In this document: positions 50,312 to 58,988 of the stretch, one piece after another
How positions within the stretch are numbered: position 1 is the stretch's first letter
Layout: each line of letters starts with the position of its first letter
Assembly: GCA_044226045.1 (NCBI GenBank)
Contig: JBGAHR010000016.1
Span: forward strand, 1 to 64,000
Origin: Endoryza sp044226045
GTDB lineage: Bacteria; Bacteroidota; Bacteroidia; Chitinophagales; Chitinophagaceae
Direction of reading: 5' to 3'
DNA length: 64,000 nucleotides
Notes under the pieces: model-generated
Seen by the model: the letters and a program-made list of their open reading frames with translations, nothing else
Database searches by the model: none
What the model was told of the DNA's origin: nothing
Program-made: the position numbers and the translations under genes

Positions 50312-52999
50312 ATGACGGCTGAACACCAACGACTGGCAGTAAATGCGTTAAAAACCGTTCCATTAGTACAGTGGGGACCTTACCTGAGCGAACGCCAATG
50401 GGGGACTGTAAGGGAAGACTATAGCCCTTATGGTGACGCATGGCACTATTTCCCTTTCGATCATGCTCATTGTCGCACCTATAAATGGGGGGAAGATGGC
50501 ATTGCGGGCCTGTCGGATTATCTGCAGAACCTGTGTTTTTCCGTGGCAGTCTGGAATGGCAAAGACCGCATCCTGAAAGAGCGCCTGTTTGGCGTGGGCA
50601 ATTCGGAAGGCAACCACGGGGAGGATGTAAAAGAGCTTTACTACTATCTCGATAATATTCCCACTCACTATTATATGGAATACCTGTACAAGTATCCGCA
50701 ACAGGAATTTCCATATGACAAGCTAAGACAGGAGAACAGAAGCAGGGGCAGACTGGAACCCGAATATGAAATACTGGACACCGGGATATTTGACAAGAAC
50801 GAATATTTCGATGTAATGGTAACCTATGCGAAGCAGAATGATGATGACATCTTTATTCGCATCGAGATCACCAATCGTTTTGATCAGCCCGCAGAATTAC
50901 ACGTTTTACCGACCTTATGGTTCTACAACCGATGGTCCAATAAACAAATGAAGACAAAGCCTTCGATCGACTGGCTGAGCAAAACACATGTAAAAGCCAC
51001 GCACGAGAGCCTTGGCACTTATTACTTCTATTTCCAGCAACCGACCGATGCCTGGTTTACGGATAACGAAACCAATATGGAGATCGTGGCGGGCATGCCC
51101 AACGAAAGCATCTTCACCAAGGACGCTTTTCACCAGGCCCTCATTGACAAAAAACACGTCGATCAGCTTCGCAAACGCAAAACCGGCACCAAGTTCTCAC
51201 CCGTTTACAAGATGAAACTGGCAGGAGGAGAAAAAAAGACCTTGTATTGCCGATTGAGCAGCCAGTTAATGGACAATGCCTTTGTAAGAGGATTCCAGGA
51301 AATCTTTCAGACCCGCAAACAGGAAGCCAACGATTATTATGCGGCCATACTGCCCAGAGGTATGAATGAAGATATGGCCCTGATTCAGCGACAGGCGCTG
51401 GCGGGCCTGCTATGGAGCAAACAATACTATCATTTCGATGTGGAGCGCTGGCTCAGTACCAGCGACGGGATTACCCCTGTGAGCAATACCAAGATGACCG
51501 GCCGTAACAACGACTGGAAACACCTGAAAAACCAGGACATCATTTCCATGCCCGACAAATGGGAATACCCCTGGTATGCGGCCTGGGACCTTGCTTTTCA
51601 ATGTATTTCCATGGCAGTAGCGGATCCCACCTTTGCGAAACACCAACTGCTGCTGATCATGCGCGAATGGTACATGAAACCCGATGGTCAGCTGCCTGCT
51701 TACGAATGGAACTTTGGAGACGTCAACCCGCCCGTTCACGCCTGGGCGGCGCTCCAGGTATACTATATAGAGAAGAAAAATACCGGCAAAGGCGATATTG
51801 TCTTCCTGAAAAAAGTTTTTCAAAAACTGCTGATCAATTTCACCTGGTGGATCAACCGAAAAGACGTGAAGGGCGACAGCATTTTTGAAGGAGGATTTCT
51901 GGGGCTGGATAATATTGGGGTATTCAACCGCAGCTTTCACTATAAAGGCGAGATGCAGTTGGAACAGGCCGATGGAACCAGCTGGATGGGTACCTATGCC
52001 CTGGACATGATGGATATGGCCATTGAGATCGCCATGCAGGACAGCTCCTTTGAAGATACGGCCACAAAATTTTTTGAACACTTTGTGCTGATCGCGGAAG
52101 CCCTGAACGAACATCACCTCTGGAACGTGGAAGACAAATTCTTTTACGACGTGCTGTGTGTGACCGGCGCCGATCCTGTACCGCTAAGAATTCAATCCAT
52201 CGTAGGCCTGACGCCGCTGTTCGCCGTGTCTACCATCGATAAAAAAGTATTGGACCGACTGGATGATTTCAAGAAAAGGATCACCTGGTTCGAAAACTAC
52301 CGGAAGCGTAATAATAAATTCTGGCCCAACGAAGAGAAAAGCACGGGAGAACAGATTCTGATGTCATTGGTGCGCAAAGACAGGTTGGAATATCTGTTGG
52401 ATAAAATTCTTGATGAAGACGGGTTCCTGTCTCCCGGCGGCATCAGGGCCCTTTCGAAATACCACGAAACACATCCTTATTCAGTTACGGTAGACGGGCT
52501 GAATTACACGATCCGGTACGATCCGGGTGATTCCACTTCGGATATGTTTGGGGGTAATAGCAACTGGCGCGGTCCTGTCTGGATGCCCATTAATTTTCTG
52601 ATCATTCAATCGATCCGTAAATATGGAGAGTTCTATCGCGACAGCCTGTTGGTAGAATATCCCAAAGGCTCAGGCAACAAGATCGATCTCACCCAGGTAG
52701 CCGACGAATTAACCAGGAGAGTCATCAGCCTGTTTGAAAAAGATGCGGAGGGAAAGAGAAAGTGTTATGGCGAATACAATCGGTTCTACCAGCAACCCGG
52801 CAACGAAAACCTGGTATTGTTTTATGAATACTTCCACGGTGACAGCGGCAGGGGGCTGGGCGCCAGTCACCAAACCGGCTGGACTGCCCTGGTGGCTGAA
52901 CTGATCAGTGAATATGGAAGAAACAGAAACCCGGACACCGGCAAGGAAACAGGCAGAGATGAAGCAACCCGTCAAAAATTACCGGTGGAAGAAGAATGA
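50312..52999 (+). CDS. MGH1-like / GH63-type glucosidase (895 aa)
   Basis: The protein has no signal peptide and is cytoplasmic. It shows the MGH1/GH63-like arrangement: an N-terminal beta domain (W-G-P-Y-L-S-E-R-Q-W-G-T-V-R-E-D-Y-S) and an (alpha/alpha)6 barrel with K-W-E-Y-P-W-Y-A-A-W-D, D-G-Q-L-P-A-Y-E-W-N-F-G-D and R-G-P-V-W-M-P-I-N. A T-G-W-T-A-L-V segment lies near the C-terminus. Acidic residues in A-W-D and Y-E-W are likely catalytic. Related enzymes cleave alpha-glucosides or mannosylglycerate. The exact substrate cannot be read. It stands 150 bp after icmF on the same strand. Confidence 0.82.
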   Translation: MTAEHQRLAVNALKTVPLVQWGPYLSERQWGTVREDYSPYGDAWHYFPFDHAHCRTYKWGEDGIAGLSDYLQNLCFSVAVWNGKDRILKERLFGVGNSEGNHGEDVKELYYYLDNIPTHYYMEYLYKYPQQEFPYDKLRQENRSRGRLEPEYEILDTGIFDKNEYFDVMVTYAKQNDDDIFIRIEITNRFDQPAELHVLPTLWFYNRWSNKQMKTKPSIDWLSKTHVKATHESLGTYYFYFQQPTDAWFTDNETNMEIVAGMPNESIFTKDAFHQALIDKKHVDQLRKRKTGTKFSPVYKMKLAGGEKKTLYCRLSSQLMDNAFVRGFQEIFQTRKQEANDYYAAILPRGMNEDMALIQRQALAGLLWSKQYYHFDVERWLSTSDGITPVSNTKMTGRNNDWKHLKNQDIISMPDKWEYPWYAAWDLAFQCISMAVADPTFAKHQLLLIMREWYMKPDGQLPAYEWNFGDVNPPVHAWAALQVYYIEKKNTGKGDIVFLKKVFQKLLINFTWWINRKDVKGDSIFEGGFLGLDNIGVFNRSFHYKGEMQLEQADGTSWMGTYALDMMDMAIEIAMQDSSFEDTATKFFEHFVLIAEALNEHHLWNVEDKFFYDVLCVTGADPVPLRIQSIVGLTPLFAVSTIDKKVLDRLDDFKKRITWFENYRKRNNKFWPNEEKSTGEQILMSLVRKDRLEYLLDKILDEDGFLSPGGIRALSKYHETHPYSVTVDGLNYTIRYDPGDSTSDMFGGNSNWRGPVWMPINFLIIQSIRKYGEFYRDSLLVEYPKGSGNKIDLTQVADELTRRVISLFEKDAEGKRKCYGEYNRFYQQPGNENLVLFYEYFHGDSGRGLGASHQTGWTALVAELISEYGRNRNPDTGKETGRDEATRQKLPVEEE

Positions 53000-53082
53000 T
53001 TTCTTCACGACATATTCTTCAGGAAAGGCAGGCCAGTTCAGCCTGCCCGCAAATCGGTAACCAATAATTGCCCCTGCCTTCC

Positions 53083-53090
53083 TATCTTTA
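53083..53090 (+). promoter_or_regulatory. -7 box upstream of the DEAD-box helicase gene
   Basis: TATCTTTA differs from TAnnTTTG at the last base only and lies 10 bp before the ATG at 53100. No good -33 element is visible. Confidence 0.35.
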
Positions 53091-53099
53091 CAAACTACC

Positions 53100-54329
53100 A
53101 TGCGTTTCAACGAATTTGACTTCCATCCCGCCCTTCTTGAAGGAATAGAGGCTTCCGGTTACGAGAATGCTACTCCGGTTCAGGAACAGGTTATCCCTCC
53201 CATTTTGGCAGGGAAAGACGTAATCGCTTCCGCACAAACCGGAACCGGTAAAACGGCCGCGTTTTTATTGCCCATGATCGACCGAATCCTCGAAGATCAT
53301 GTGGACGGACAGGTGGCCGCACTGGTGATTGTTCCGACAAGAGAACTGGCCATACAGATTTCACAACACCTCGAAGGCCTTTCCTACTTTACCAATCTCA
53401 GCTCCATTGCCATCTACGGTGGCAACGATGGACAGAATTTTGTAAATGAGAAGAAAGCCCTGCAAATGGGTGCCGACATCATCATTTGCACACCGGGCAG
53501 AATGATCGCTCATATCAATATGGGCTATGTTGATATGAAACACCTGCGTTTCCTGGTGCTTGATGAAGCCGATCGAATGCTGGATATGGGCTTTATGGAC
53601 GATATCAATCGAATTATTCAGCAACTGCCCGCTAAAAAACAAACCCTGCTTTTTTCGGCAACCATGCCCGAAAAGATCAGAACACTGGCCAGGAGAATTC
53701 TTCATCAACCGGTGGAAATCAATATCGCGATCTCCAAACCCCCGGAGAAGATTGTACAGAAAGCGTTCGTGGTATACGAACCGCAAAAACTGCCGCTGCT
53801 GAAGATGATTCTAAAAAACACGCCTTTTAAAAGCGCGTTGATCTTCTGCAGTCGTAAACACAATGTCAAACAACTGGCGAGAACGCTTCAGCAGTCGGGC
53901 TTTAAGGTTTCTGAAATGCACAGCGACCTGGAACAGGCCGTGAGGGAAGATGTGATCAATGGTTTCACCAGCGGCCGGGTACCAATACTGGTTGCGACCG
54001 ATATTCTCAGCCGCGGAATCGATATCGACACGATAGACCTGGTGATCAATTTTGATGTGCCGCATGACGGCGAAGACTATGTTCACCGAATCGGCAGAAC
54101 GGCACGTGCCGAAGCGGATGGCATGGCCTACACCTTTGTATCGGAACCGGAACAATCGAAATTCGCGATGATTGAAAAACTCATTGGCAAAACGGTTGAC
54201 AAGGCAGAAATCCCGGCCTCCCTGGGACCTGCACCCGCCTATCAACCCCGATTCCGTTCCAAAAGACCGGCTGCGGGAAATAGAAGACACTTTTCCAATC
54301 GCCGGAATAACAACAACAATAAAAAGTAG
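53100..54329 (+). CDS. DEAD-box ATP-dependent RNA helicase (RhlE type)
   Basis: The 409-residue helicase has all motifs: Q motif (F-H-P-A-L-L-E-G-I), A-Q-T-G-T-G-K-T, P-T-R-E-L-A, D-E-A-D-R-M-L-D-M-G-F, S-A-T, R-G-I-D-I and H-R-I-G-R-T-A-R-A. The tail is short and basic, R-S-K-R-P-A-A-G-N-R-R-H-F with N-rich repeats, as in cold-responsive RhlE proteins of Bacteroidota. It unwinds structured RNA. The amidase gene begins 23 bp after its stop. Confidence 0.95.
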   Translation: MRFNEFDFHPALLEGIEASGYENATPVQEQVIPPILAGKDVIASAQTGTGKTAAFLLPMIDRILEDHVDGQVAALVIVPTRELAIQISQHLEGLSYFTNLSSIAIYGGNDGQNFVNEKKALQMGADIIICTPGRMIAHINMGYVDMKHLRFLVLDEADRMLDMGFMDDINRIIQQLPAKKQTLLFSATMPEKIRTLARRILHQPVEINIAISKPPEKIVQKAFVVYEPQKLPLLKMILKNTPFKSALIFCSRKHNVKQLARTLQQSGFKVSEMHSDLEQAVREDVINGFTSGRVPILVATDILSRGIDIDTIDLVINFDVPHDGEDYVHRIGRTARAEADGMAYTFVSEPEQSKFAMIEKLIGKTVDKAEIPASLGPAPAYQPRFRSKRPAAGNRRHFSNRRNNNNNKK

Positions 54330-54351
54330 CTTTACTTCCTTATTTATTGCT

Positions 54352-55161
54352 ATGCGCAGACTACCAATCAGTTTTCTTGCCCTGTTCTTCCTGTTCATGC
54401 TGGCCTGCTCCCGTAATCCTTACAAGGCTACCAATAAAGTTTATCGTCAGCAGGCACGGGAATACGCAAAGCTGTTACGTCAGTATCCAATGAATGACTC
54501 CGTTTCCAACTCGCCCTGGTTTGTAGGAACCACCAATTTCTCCATACGCAAACCCAATTTTGTTGTTATTCACCATACTGCACAGGATTCCTGTGCGCAA
54601 ACACTCAAAACCTTTACCCTTCCCCGTACACAGGTAAGTTCCCATTATGTGGTTTGCCGGGAAGGGGTGGTCTTTCACATGCTCAACGATTACTTCCGGG
54701 CGCATCATGCCGGTGTGAGCAGATGGGGAAACAATACCGACCTCAACAGCAGCAGTATCGGAATTGAAGTGGATAACAATGGCTTCGAACCTTTCTCCGA
54801 TCAGCAGATCAATTCACTGCTCGATTTACTCGGCCGGCTCAAAAGGGCTTACAACATACCACAGGCCAACTTCATGGGACACGCAGATATAGCACCCGGC
54901 CGGAAAGTAGACCCCAGCAGGTTATTTCCCTGGAAAAAACTGGCGGAGAACGGTTACGGGTATTGGTACGACACTACCAACATCAATGTCCCTGCAGATT
55001 TCAACCCTATTCAGGCCCTGCGCATTATAGGCTATAACATAAAGGATACCGGCATTGCCATCCAGTCGTATAAAATTCATTTCGTACCCCAGGACAGCAC
55101 CCGCCTGATCACAGAAGCAGATCGCAAGATCCTGTTCGACCTCAGCCGTAAATACCAGTAA
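54352..55161 (+). CDS. N-acetylmuramoyl-L-alanine amidase (Amidase_2) lipoprotein
   Basis: The 269-residue protein is a lipoprotein (F-M-L-A-C-S-R). It has the Amidase_2 zinc site: V-I-H-H-T-A (first His), H-Y-V-V-C-R-E-G, I-G-I-E-V-D-N-N-G and F-M-G-H-A-D-I-A-P-G-R-K-V-D-P (second His and catalytic Lys region). It cleaves the muramoyl-alanine bond of peptidoglycan at the cell envelope. ATG at 54352 is chosen because it gives the lipoprotein signal; an upstream in-frame ATG at 54172 lies inside the helicase gene. Confidence 0.88.
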   Translation: MRRLPISFLALFFLFMLACSRNPYKATNKVYRQQAREYAKLLRQYPMNDSVSNSPWFVGTTNFSIRKPNFVVIHHTAQDSCAQTLKTFTLPRTQVSSHYVVCREGVVFHMLNDYFRAHHAGVSRWGNNTDLNSSSIGIEVDNNGFEPFSDQQINSLLDLLGRLKRAYNIPQANFMGHADIAPGRKVDPSRLFPWKKLAENGYGYWYDTTNINVPADFNPIQALRIIGYNIKDTGIAIQSYKIHFVPQDSTRLITEADRKILFDLSRKYQ

Positions 55162-55214
55162 GGCGCCTTTCGGATGGCCCTGGATTTAGCTTATATTTGG
55201 AAACAACTTCAGCT

Positions 55215-56795
55215 ATGCATCACAGGGTAATCAGTATATTTTCTGCCTTAATCATTTCAACCTGTCTGTTCGCACAAACCAAAATATATACACCCGACCA
55301 GGTGTATGGCCAATTGTTTCATGACGTGCAAATGGCCCGGATATTTCCCGATGGCAAAACCTTTGTTGATTGCATCCCACGCCGCAATCCGAAAGACATT
55401 CTCTACGATTATGGATTAATGAAAGGACCCAGGCTGGACCTGAGAAAATTTGTGGAAGACAATTTCGAACTGCCCAAAATTCCACAACTGAACTATATCC
55501 AGCAGGAGAAAGATGTACTGGTGCACATCCGGAATTTATGGGGAGTACTGAAACGCGAGCCGGATAAAGCCGTAGAAGGATCTTCCTTATTACCCTTACC
55601 CTATCCATACATCGTTCCGGGCGGGCGCTTTCGGGAAGTTTATTACTGGGATTCTTATTTCACCATGCAGGGGCTCAAAGAAAGCGGTGAAACAGCCATG
55701 ATTGAAAACATGGTCCGCAACTTTGCATTCCTGATAGATACCTATGGCCATATTCCGAATGGAAACCGTTCTTACTACCTGAGTCGTTCACAGCCCCCCT
55801 TCTTTGCGTTAATGGTAGAATTGCTGGCCGAAATAAAGGGTGACTCCATCTACCAGTCCTTTCTTCCCCAACTCGTCAAAGAACATGAGTTCTGGATGAA
55901 AGGAGCCGACAAATTAAAAATCGGGCAGGCCAATGGCCGGGTAGTGAAACTGAAAGACGGAACTATCTTAAACAGGTACTGGGATGATAATACAGTACCA
56001 AGACAGGAAAGCTACCGGGAAGACCTGGAAACAGCAGAGAAATCGGGCCGCAACAAGGTAGAAATGTATAAACACCTGCGGGCCGGTGCGGAAAGCGGAA
56101 TTGATTTCAGCAGCAGATGGTTCAAGGATGGGAAAAATATTACCAGTATTCAAACCACTGATTATATACCGGTCGATCTGAACTGCCTGCTCTATAAACT
56201 CGAGCAGGTAATTGTAAAGGGACAACTGATCAGCAAGAACGATTCTGCCGCCAGCCAGTTCAGGAAGATGGCAGACAACCGCCGGAAGGCCATTGATAAA
56301 TACTGCTGGAACAAAACGCTGAAATATTATGTAGACTATCAATTCAAAACAGGGAAGCAGTCTTCATTGGTCACTGCCGCGGGACTCTACCCTTTTTGTG
56401 TATTCCAGGGAAAGCCCGATTACCTGAGCTTACTCGCCAGGCAGGCAGCAGAACAAGTAAAATCAAAATTATTACAGCCCGGAGGGATTACCACTACCAT
56501 GAATACCACCGGTCAGCAATGGGACGCTCCGAATGGCTGGGCGCCTTTGCAATGGATGGCGATCTGGGGTCTGGATCGTTGTGGCCAACGTGAACTGGCC
56601 CGCGAAATCGCTCAACGCTGGATCAAATTAAATGTAGAGGTGTATGCGAGAACCGGCAAACTCATGGAAAAATACAATGTGGTAGACACTCACCTCGAAG
56701 CCGGCGGAGGAGAATACCCCGGCCAGGACGGATTCGGCTGGACCAATGGCGTCTTACTCGCACTGGTAAAAAGATATGGATTGCCGAAAGAGTGA
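55215..56795 (+). CDS. treA: Periplasmic trehalase (GH37)
   Basis: The 526-residue enzyme has a signal peptide (L-F-A-Q) and both trehalase signatures: P-G-G-R-F-R-E-V-Y-Y-W-D-S-Y-F and Q-W-D-A-P-N-G-W-A-P-L. It hydrolyses trehalose to two glucose molecules in the periplasm. ATG at 55215 is used; the in-frame TTG at 55197 has no support. It is one of three alpha-glucoside-type hydrolases in the window (with the GH65 and MGH1/GH63-like genes), none of them adjacent to each other or to a SusCD pair. Confidence 0.95.
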   Translation: MHHRVISIFSALIISTCLFAQTKIYTPDQVYGQLFHDVQMARIFPDGKTFVDCIPRRNPKDILYDYGLMKGPRLDLRKFVEDNFELPKIPQLNYIQQEKDVLVHIRNLWGVLKREPDKAVEGSSLLPLPYPYIVPGGRFREVYYWDSYFTMQGLKESGETAMIENMVRNFAFLIDTYGHIPNGNRSYYLSRSQPPFFALMVELLAEIKGDSIYQSFLPQLVKEHEFWMKGADKLKIGQANGRVVKLKDGTILNRYWDDNTVPRQESYREDLETAEKSGRNKVEMYKHLRAGAESGIDFSSRWFKDGKNITSIQTTDYIPVDLNCLLYKLEQVIVKGQLISKNDSAASQFRKMADNRRKAIDKYCWNKTLKYYVDYQFKTGKQSSLVTAAGLYPFCVFQGKPDYLSLLARQAAEQVKSKLLQPGGITTTMNTTGQQWDAPNGWAPLQWMAIWGLDRCGQRELAREIAQRWIKLNVEVYARTGKLMEKYNVVDTHLEAGGGEYPGQDGFGWTNGVLLALVKRYGLPKE

Positions 56796-56814
56796 TTGGT
56801 GGTTGGCGGTTTCC

Positions 56815-56945
56815 GCCAAGTCAAAATTCAAAAGTAAAAAGTCAAAACTGAGCCCTGTGTGGTTGGATTTTGAATTTTTAATTTTGACTTTTGAATTTTC
56901 TCAACCGCAAACCGCCAACCGCCAACCGCCAACCGCCAACCATCC
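56815..56945. repeat. Repeat block after the trehalase gene
   Basis: AAGTCAAAATTCAAAAG-type units (56819-56845) face TTTTGAATTTTTAATTTTG-type units (56870-56900), followed by heptamers CCGCCAACCGCCAACC (to 56941). The two arms are inverted relative to each other. An in-frame ATG at 56891 of the next gene lies inside this block and is not used. Confidence 0.8.
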
Positions 56946-56968
56946 TCAAACATCAACCCTATATTATC

Positions 56969-57523
56969 GTGAAACAAGCAAAAAGATCATTTATTATTTC
57001 CTGGCTTCTCCTGGCGGGAGTTGTTCATTTTTCCATCGCGCAATCCGGCCCACAGTCATTTCCAACCGACTTTAAAGGTCATTGGAAAGGCACTCTTCAA
57101 TGGACAAAGGCAGGCGCTTCGCAGCCTCAATCTGTTCCTATGGAATTGATCATTCAGCCTTCAAAAGATTCTGCCGGCCAGTTTACCTGGCAATTGATAT
57201 ATGGATCCAACAAAGCAGACAACCGGCCCTATCTGCTAAAACCCGTCGATACCGCGAAAGGACATTGGCTGATTGATGAACGAAATGGAATTGCCCTGGA
57301 TCAGTATTGGATAGCCGGCCGTTTTAGTGGCGCGTTCAGGGTGCAGAATGCAACTATTGTCAATACTTATTACCTGGAAAACGGACAGCTACACGTTGAA
57401 TTTCTGACTCTCGATTCGCAACCGACCCGAATTTCGGGAGAAGGCACCCGCGAAAGCCCCAAAGTAGACAGCTACGAAATCAAATCCAGACAGATTGCGA
57501 TCCTTTCGAAAGAAAAAGAATAG
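56969..57523 (+). CDS. Secreted hypothetical protein (184 aa)
   Basis: The protein starts at GTG 56969 with K-Q-A-K-R-S-F-I-I-S-W-L-L-L, a signal peptide ending near S-I-A-Q-S. The mature part is beta-rich: F-K-G-H-W-K-G-T-L-Q-W, then P-M-E-L-I-I-Q-P, then G-I-A-L-D-Q-Y-W-I-A-G-R-F-S-G-A-F. It looks like a lipocalin-like or small beta-sandwich protein, but no family is recognised. It is followed by the 0.5-kb repeat block. Confidence 0.65.
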   Translation: MKQAKRSFIISWLLLAGVVHFSIAQSGPQSFPTDFKGHWKGTLQWTKAGASQPQSVPMELIIQPSKDSAGQFTWQLIYGSNKADNRPYLLKPVDTAKGHWLIDERNGIALDQYWIAGRFSGAFRVQNATIVNTYYLENGQLHVEFLTLDSQPTRISGEGTRESPKVDSYEIKSRQIAILSKEKE

Positions 57524-57539
57524 GGATTTGTTGATAGTT

Positions 57540-58056
57540 TGGTGGCTTTCCGCTAAGTCAAAATTCAAAAGTAAAGTCAAAAGTGAACGCTGGCTGCTCA
57601 GTTTTGAATTTTACTTTTGACTTTGATTTTCTTCTTCGCGCCCTCCGCGTCCCCTACGGCCTCAGCATTGCATGAATCTTGAAATTCTCTCTTGACCTTT
57701 GATTTTTGATTTTTGACTTTTGATTTTTGACTTTTGATTTTTGACTTTTTGACTTTTGACTTTTGAATTTTGAATTTTGACTTTTGAATTTTGACTTTTG
57801 AATTTTCAACTTCTTCTTTGCGCCCCTTAGCGGTTCTTCGCGCCTCCGCGTTCCCCTACGGCCTCAGCATTGCATGAATCTTGAAATTTCTCTCTTAACC
57901 TTTGATTTTGATTTTTGACTTTTGACTTTTTGAATTTTGACTTTTGAATTTACTTCCCGCAGCCATAAACCCGTTCGCTCCATATCTTTGCAAATTTATT
58001 TATCATTTGTTCGACTTTGAATTCTGACCTTGACTTTTGACTTTTGACTTTGTTGT
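57540..58056. repeat. Half-kilobase modular repeat block with internal duplication
   Basis: Units of TTTTGACTTTTGAATTTTGA and TTCGCGCCCTCCGCGTCCCC fill the gap. The stretch CCCCTACGGCCTCAGCATTG with its following TGCATGAATCTTGAAATT occurs at 57651 and again, nearly identical, at 57853. An orphan promoter copy lies at 57966-58006. No gene is supported here. Confidence 0.88.
57966..58006 (+). promoter_or_regulatory. Duplicate promoter segment (copy 1, without -33 box or gene)
   Basis: 41 bp match the promoter at 58057-58097 at 38 of 41 positions, including the -7 box TATCTTTG (57983-57990) and the sequence up to TTATCAT at the start codon. At the place of the -33 box it has CTTCCCGC instead of TTTG, so it is probably inactive. 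Confidence 0.8.
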
Positions 58057-58097
58057 TAAACCCGTTCTCTCCATATCTTTGCAAAAATATTTATCAT
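58057..58097 (+). promoter_or_regulatory. Promoter of the class D beta-lactamase gene (copy 2)
   Basis: TTTG at 58049-58052 is followed after 21 nt by TATCTTTG at 58074-58081, a perfect Bacteroidota promoter. The ATG is at 58096, so the leader is very short. The TTTG comes from the repeat unit GACTTTG, so the repeat block supplies the -33 box. Confidence 0.7.
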
Positions 58098-58917
58098 GCG
58101 TTTTCTGACTCTGGCGTTGTTGAGCTTCGTAACCTGGTCATCCTGTACTCCTGATAATGTTACAGACGATAGCAGCCTGAAGAAATACTTTGAGGAAAAT
58201 AAGGTAACGGGGTGTTTCGGGTTATACAATAACGCGCAAAGCCAGTTTACGATATACAACCTGAAAAGGTTTAGTGATAGCGCCTACCTGCCTGCTTCCA
58301 CCTTTAAAATTGTCAATTCCCTGATTGGATTGGAATCCGGTGTAGTAAAGGATGACAGCACCATCATTAAATGGGATAGTATTGTTCGCGGCCGGAGCGA
58401 GTGTGAAAAAGACCTGACGATGGCAAAGGCTTTCGAACTATCCTGTGTACCCTGGTATCGGGAGCTGGCCCGCCGCATCGGCCAACCAACCATGCAACAT
58501 TACCTCGACACACTTCAATATGCTGCCAAATTCGGCCGGTTTGTGATCAACAACGACCTGGACAGTTTCTGGCTAAACAACCATGCACTGGTTACCGCAG
58601 ATCAGAACCTGGGATTGGTGAAAAAACTCTATTTCGACAAGCTTCCCTTCCAGAAAAGAACACAACAGATCGTTCGCCGCATGATGATCCGCGAAAGTAA
58701 CGCCAATTATACACTTGCTTATAAAACCGGATGGGGCACTACTCCGCAGGGTACCCAGTTAGGCTGGATCATCGGCTGGATCGAAGAAAACAAACACCCT
58801 TATTTCTTCAGCCTGCAGGTCGAAAGCACGGATGCAAACATCAATATGCCTGCAGTACGAATGAATATCCTCAAAGGCATCCTGAAACAATACGATTTCT
58901 TTGAAGGCCGGAAATAA
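58096..58917 (+). CDS. Class D (OXA-type) beta-lactamase-like lipoprotein
   Basis: The 273-residue protein has a lipoprotein-like N-terminus (V-T-W-S-S-C-T) and the class D motifs S-T-F-K (Ser 68, Lys 71), S-C-V (116-118) and K-T-G (210-212), plus W-I-I-G-W near residue 224. These residues form the acyl-enzyme site that hydrolyses beta-lactams. The Y-G-N motif of OXA enzymes is not seen; the region reads Y-A-A-K-F-G. It is chromosomal and most likely an intrinsic gene. Activity against any drug cannot be inferred. Confidence 0.88.
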   Translation: MRFLTLALLSFVTWSSCTPDNVTDDSSLKKYFEENKVTGCFGLYNNAQSQFTIYNLKRFSDSAYLPASTFKIVNSLIGLESGVVKDDSTIIKWDSIVRGRSECEKDLTMAKAFELSCVPWYRELARRIGQPTMQHYLDTLQYAAKFGRFVINNDLDSFWLNNHALVTADQNLGLVKKLYFDKLPFQKRTQQIVRRMMIRESNANYTLAYKTGWGTTPQGTQLGWIIGWIEENKHPYFFSLQVESTDANINMPAVRMNILKGILKQYDFFEGRK

Positions 58918-58988
58918 GGTCGTTTTAAGCAAACTTTAGTTGGATTGGTGCGATTATTGAAGAACGAATTCAATAATTTGCCGATCAA

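Noticed and set aside
54172..54351. N-terminal extension of the amidase from ATG 54172
   Set aside because: It overlaps the end of the helicase gene in another frame and removes the lipoprotein signal from the N-terminus.
56891..56968. ATG 56891 as start of the secreted hypothetical
   Set aside because: The added residues are encoded by the CCGCCAA repeat; GTG 56969 directly precedes a signal peptide.
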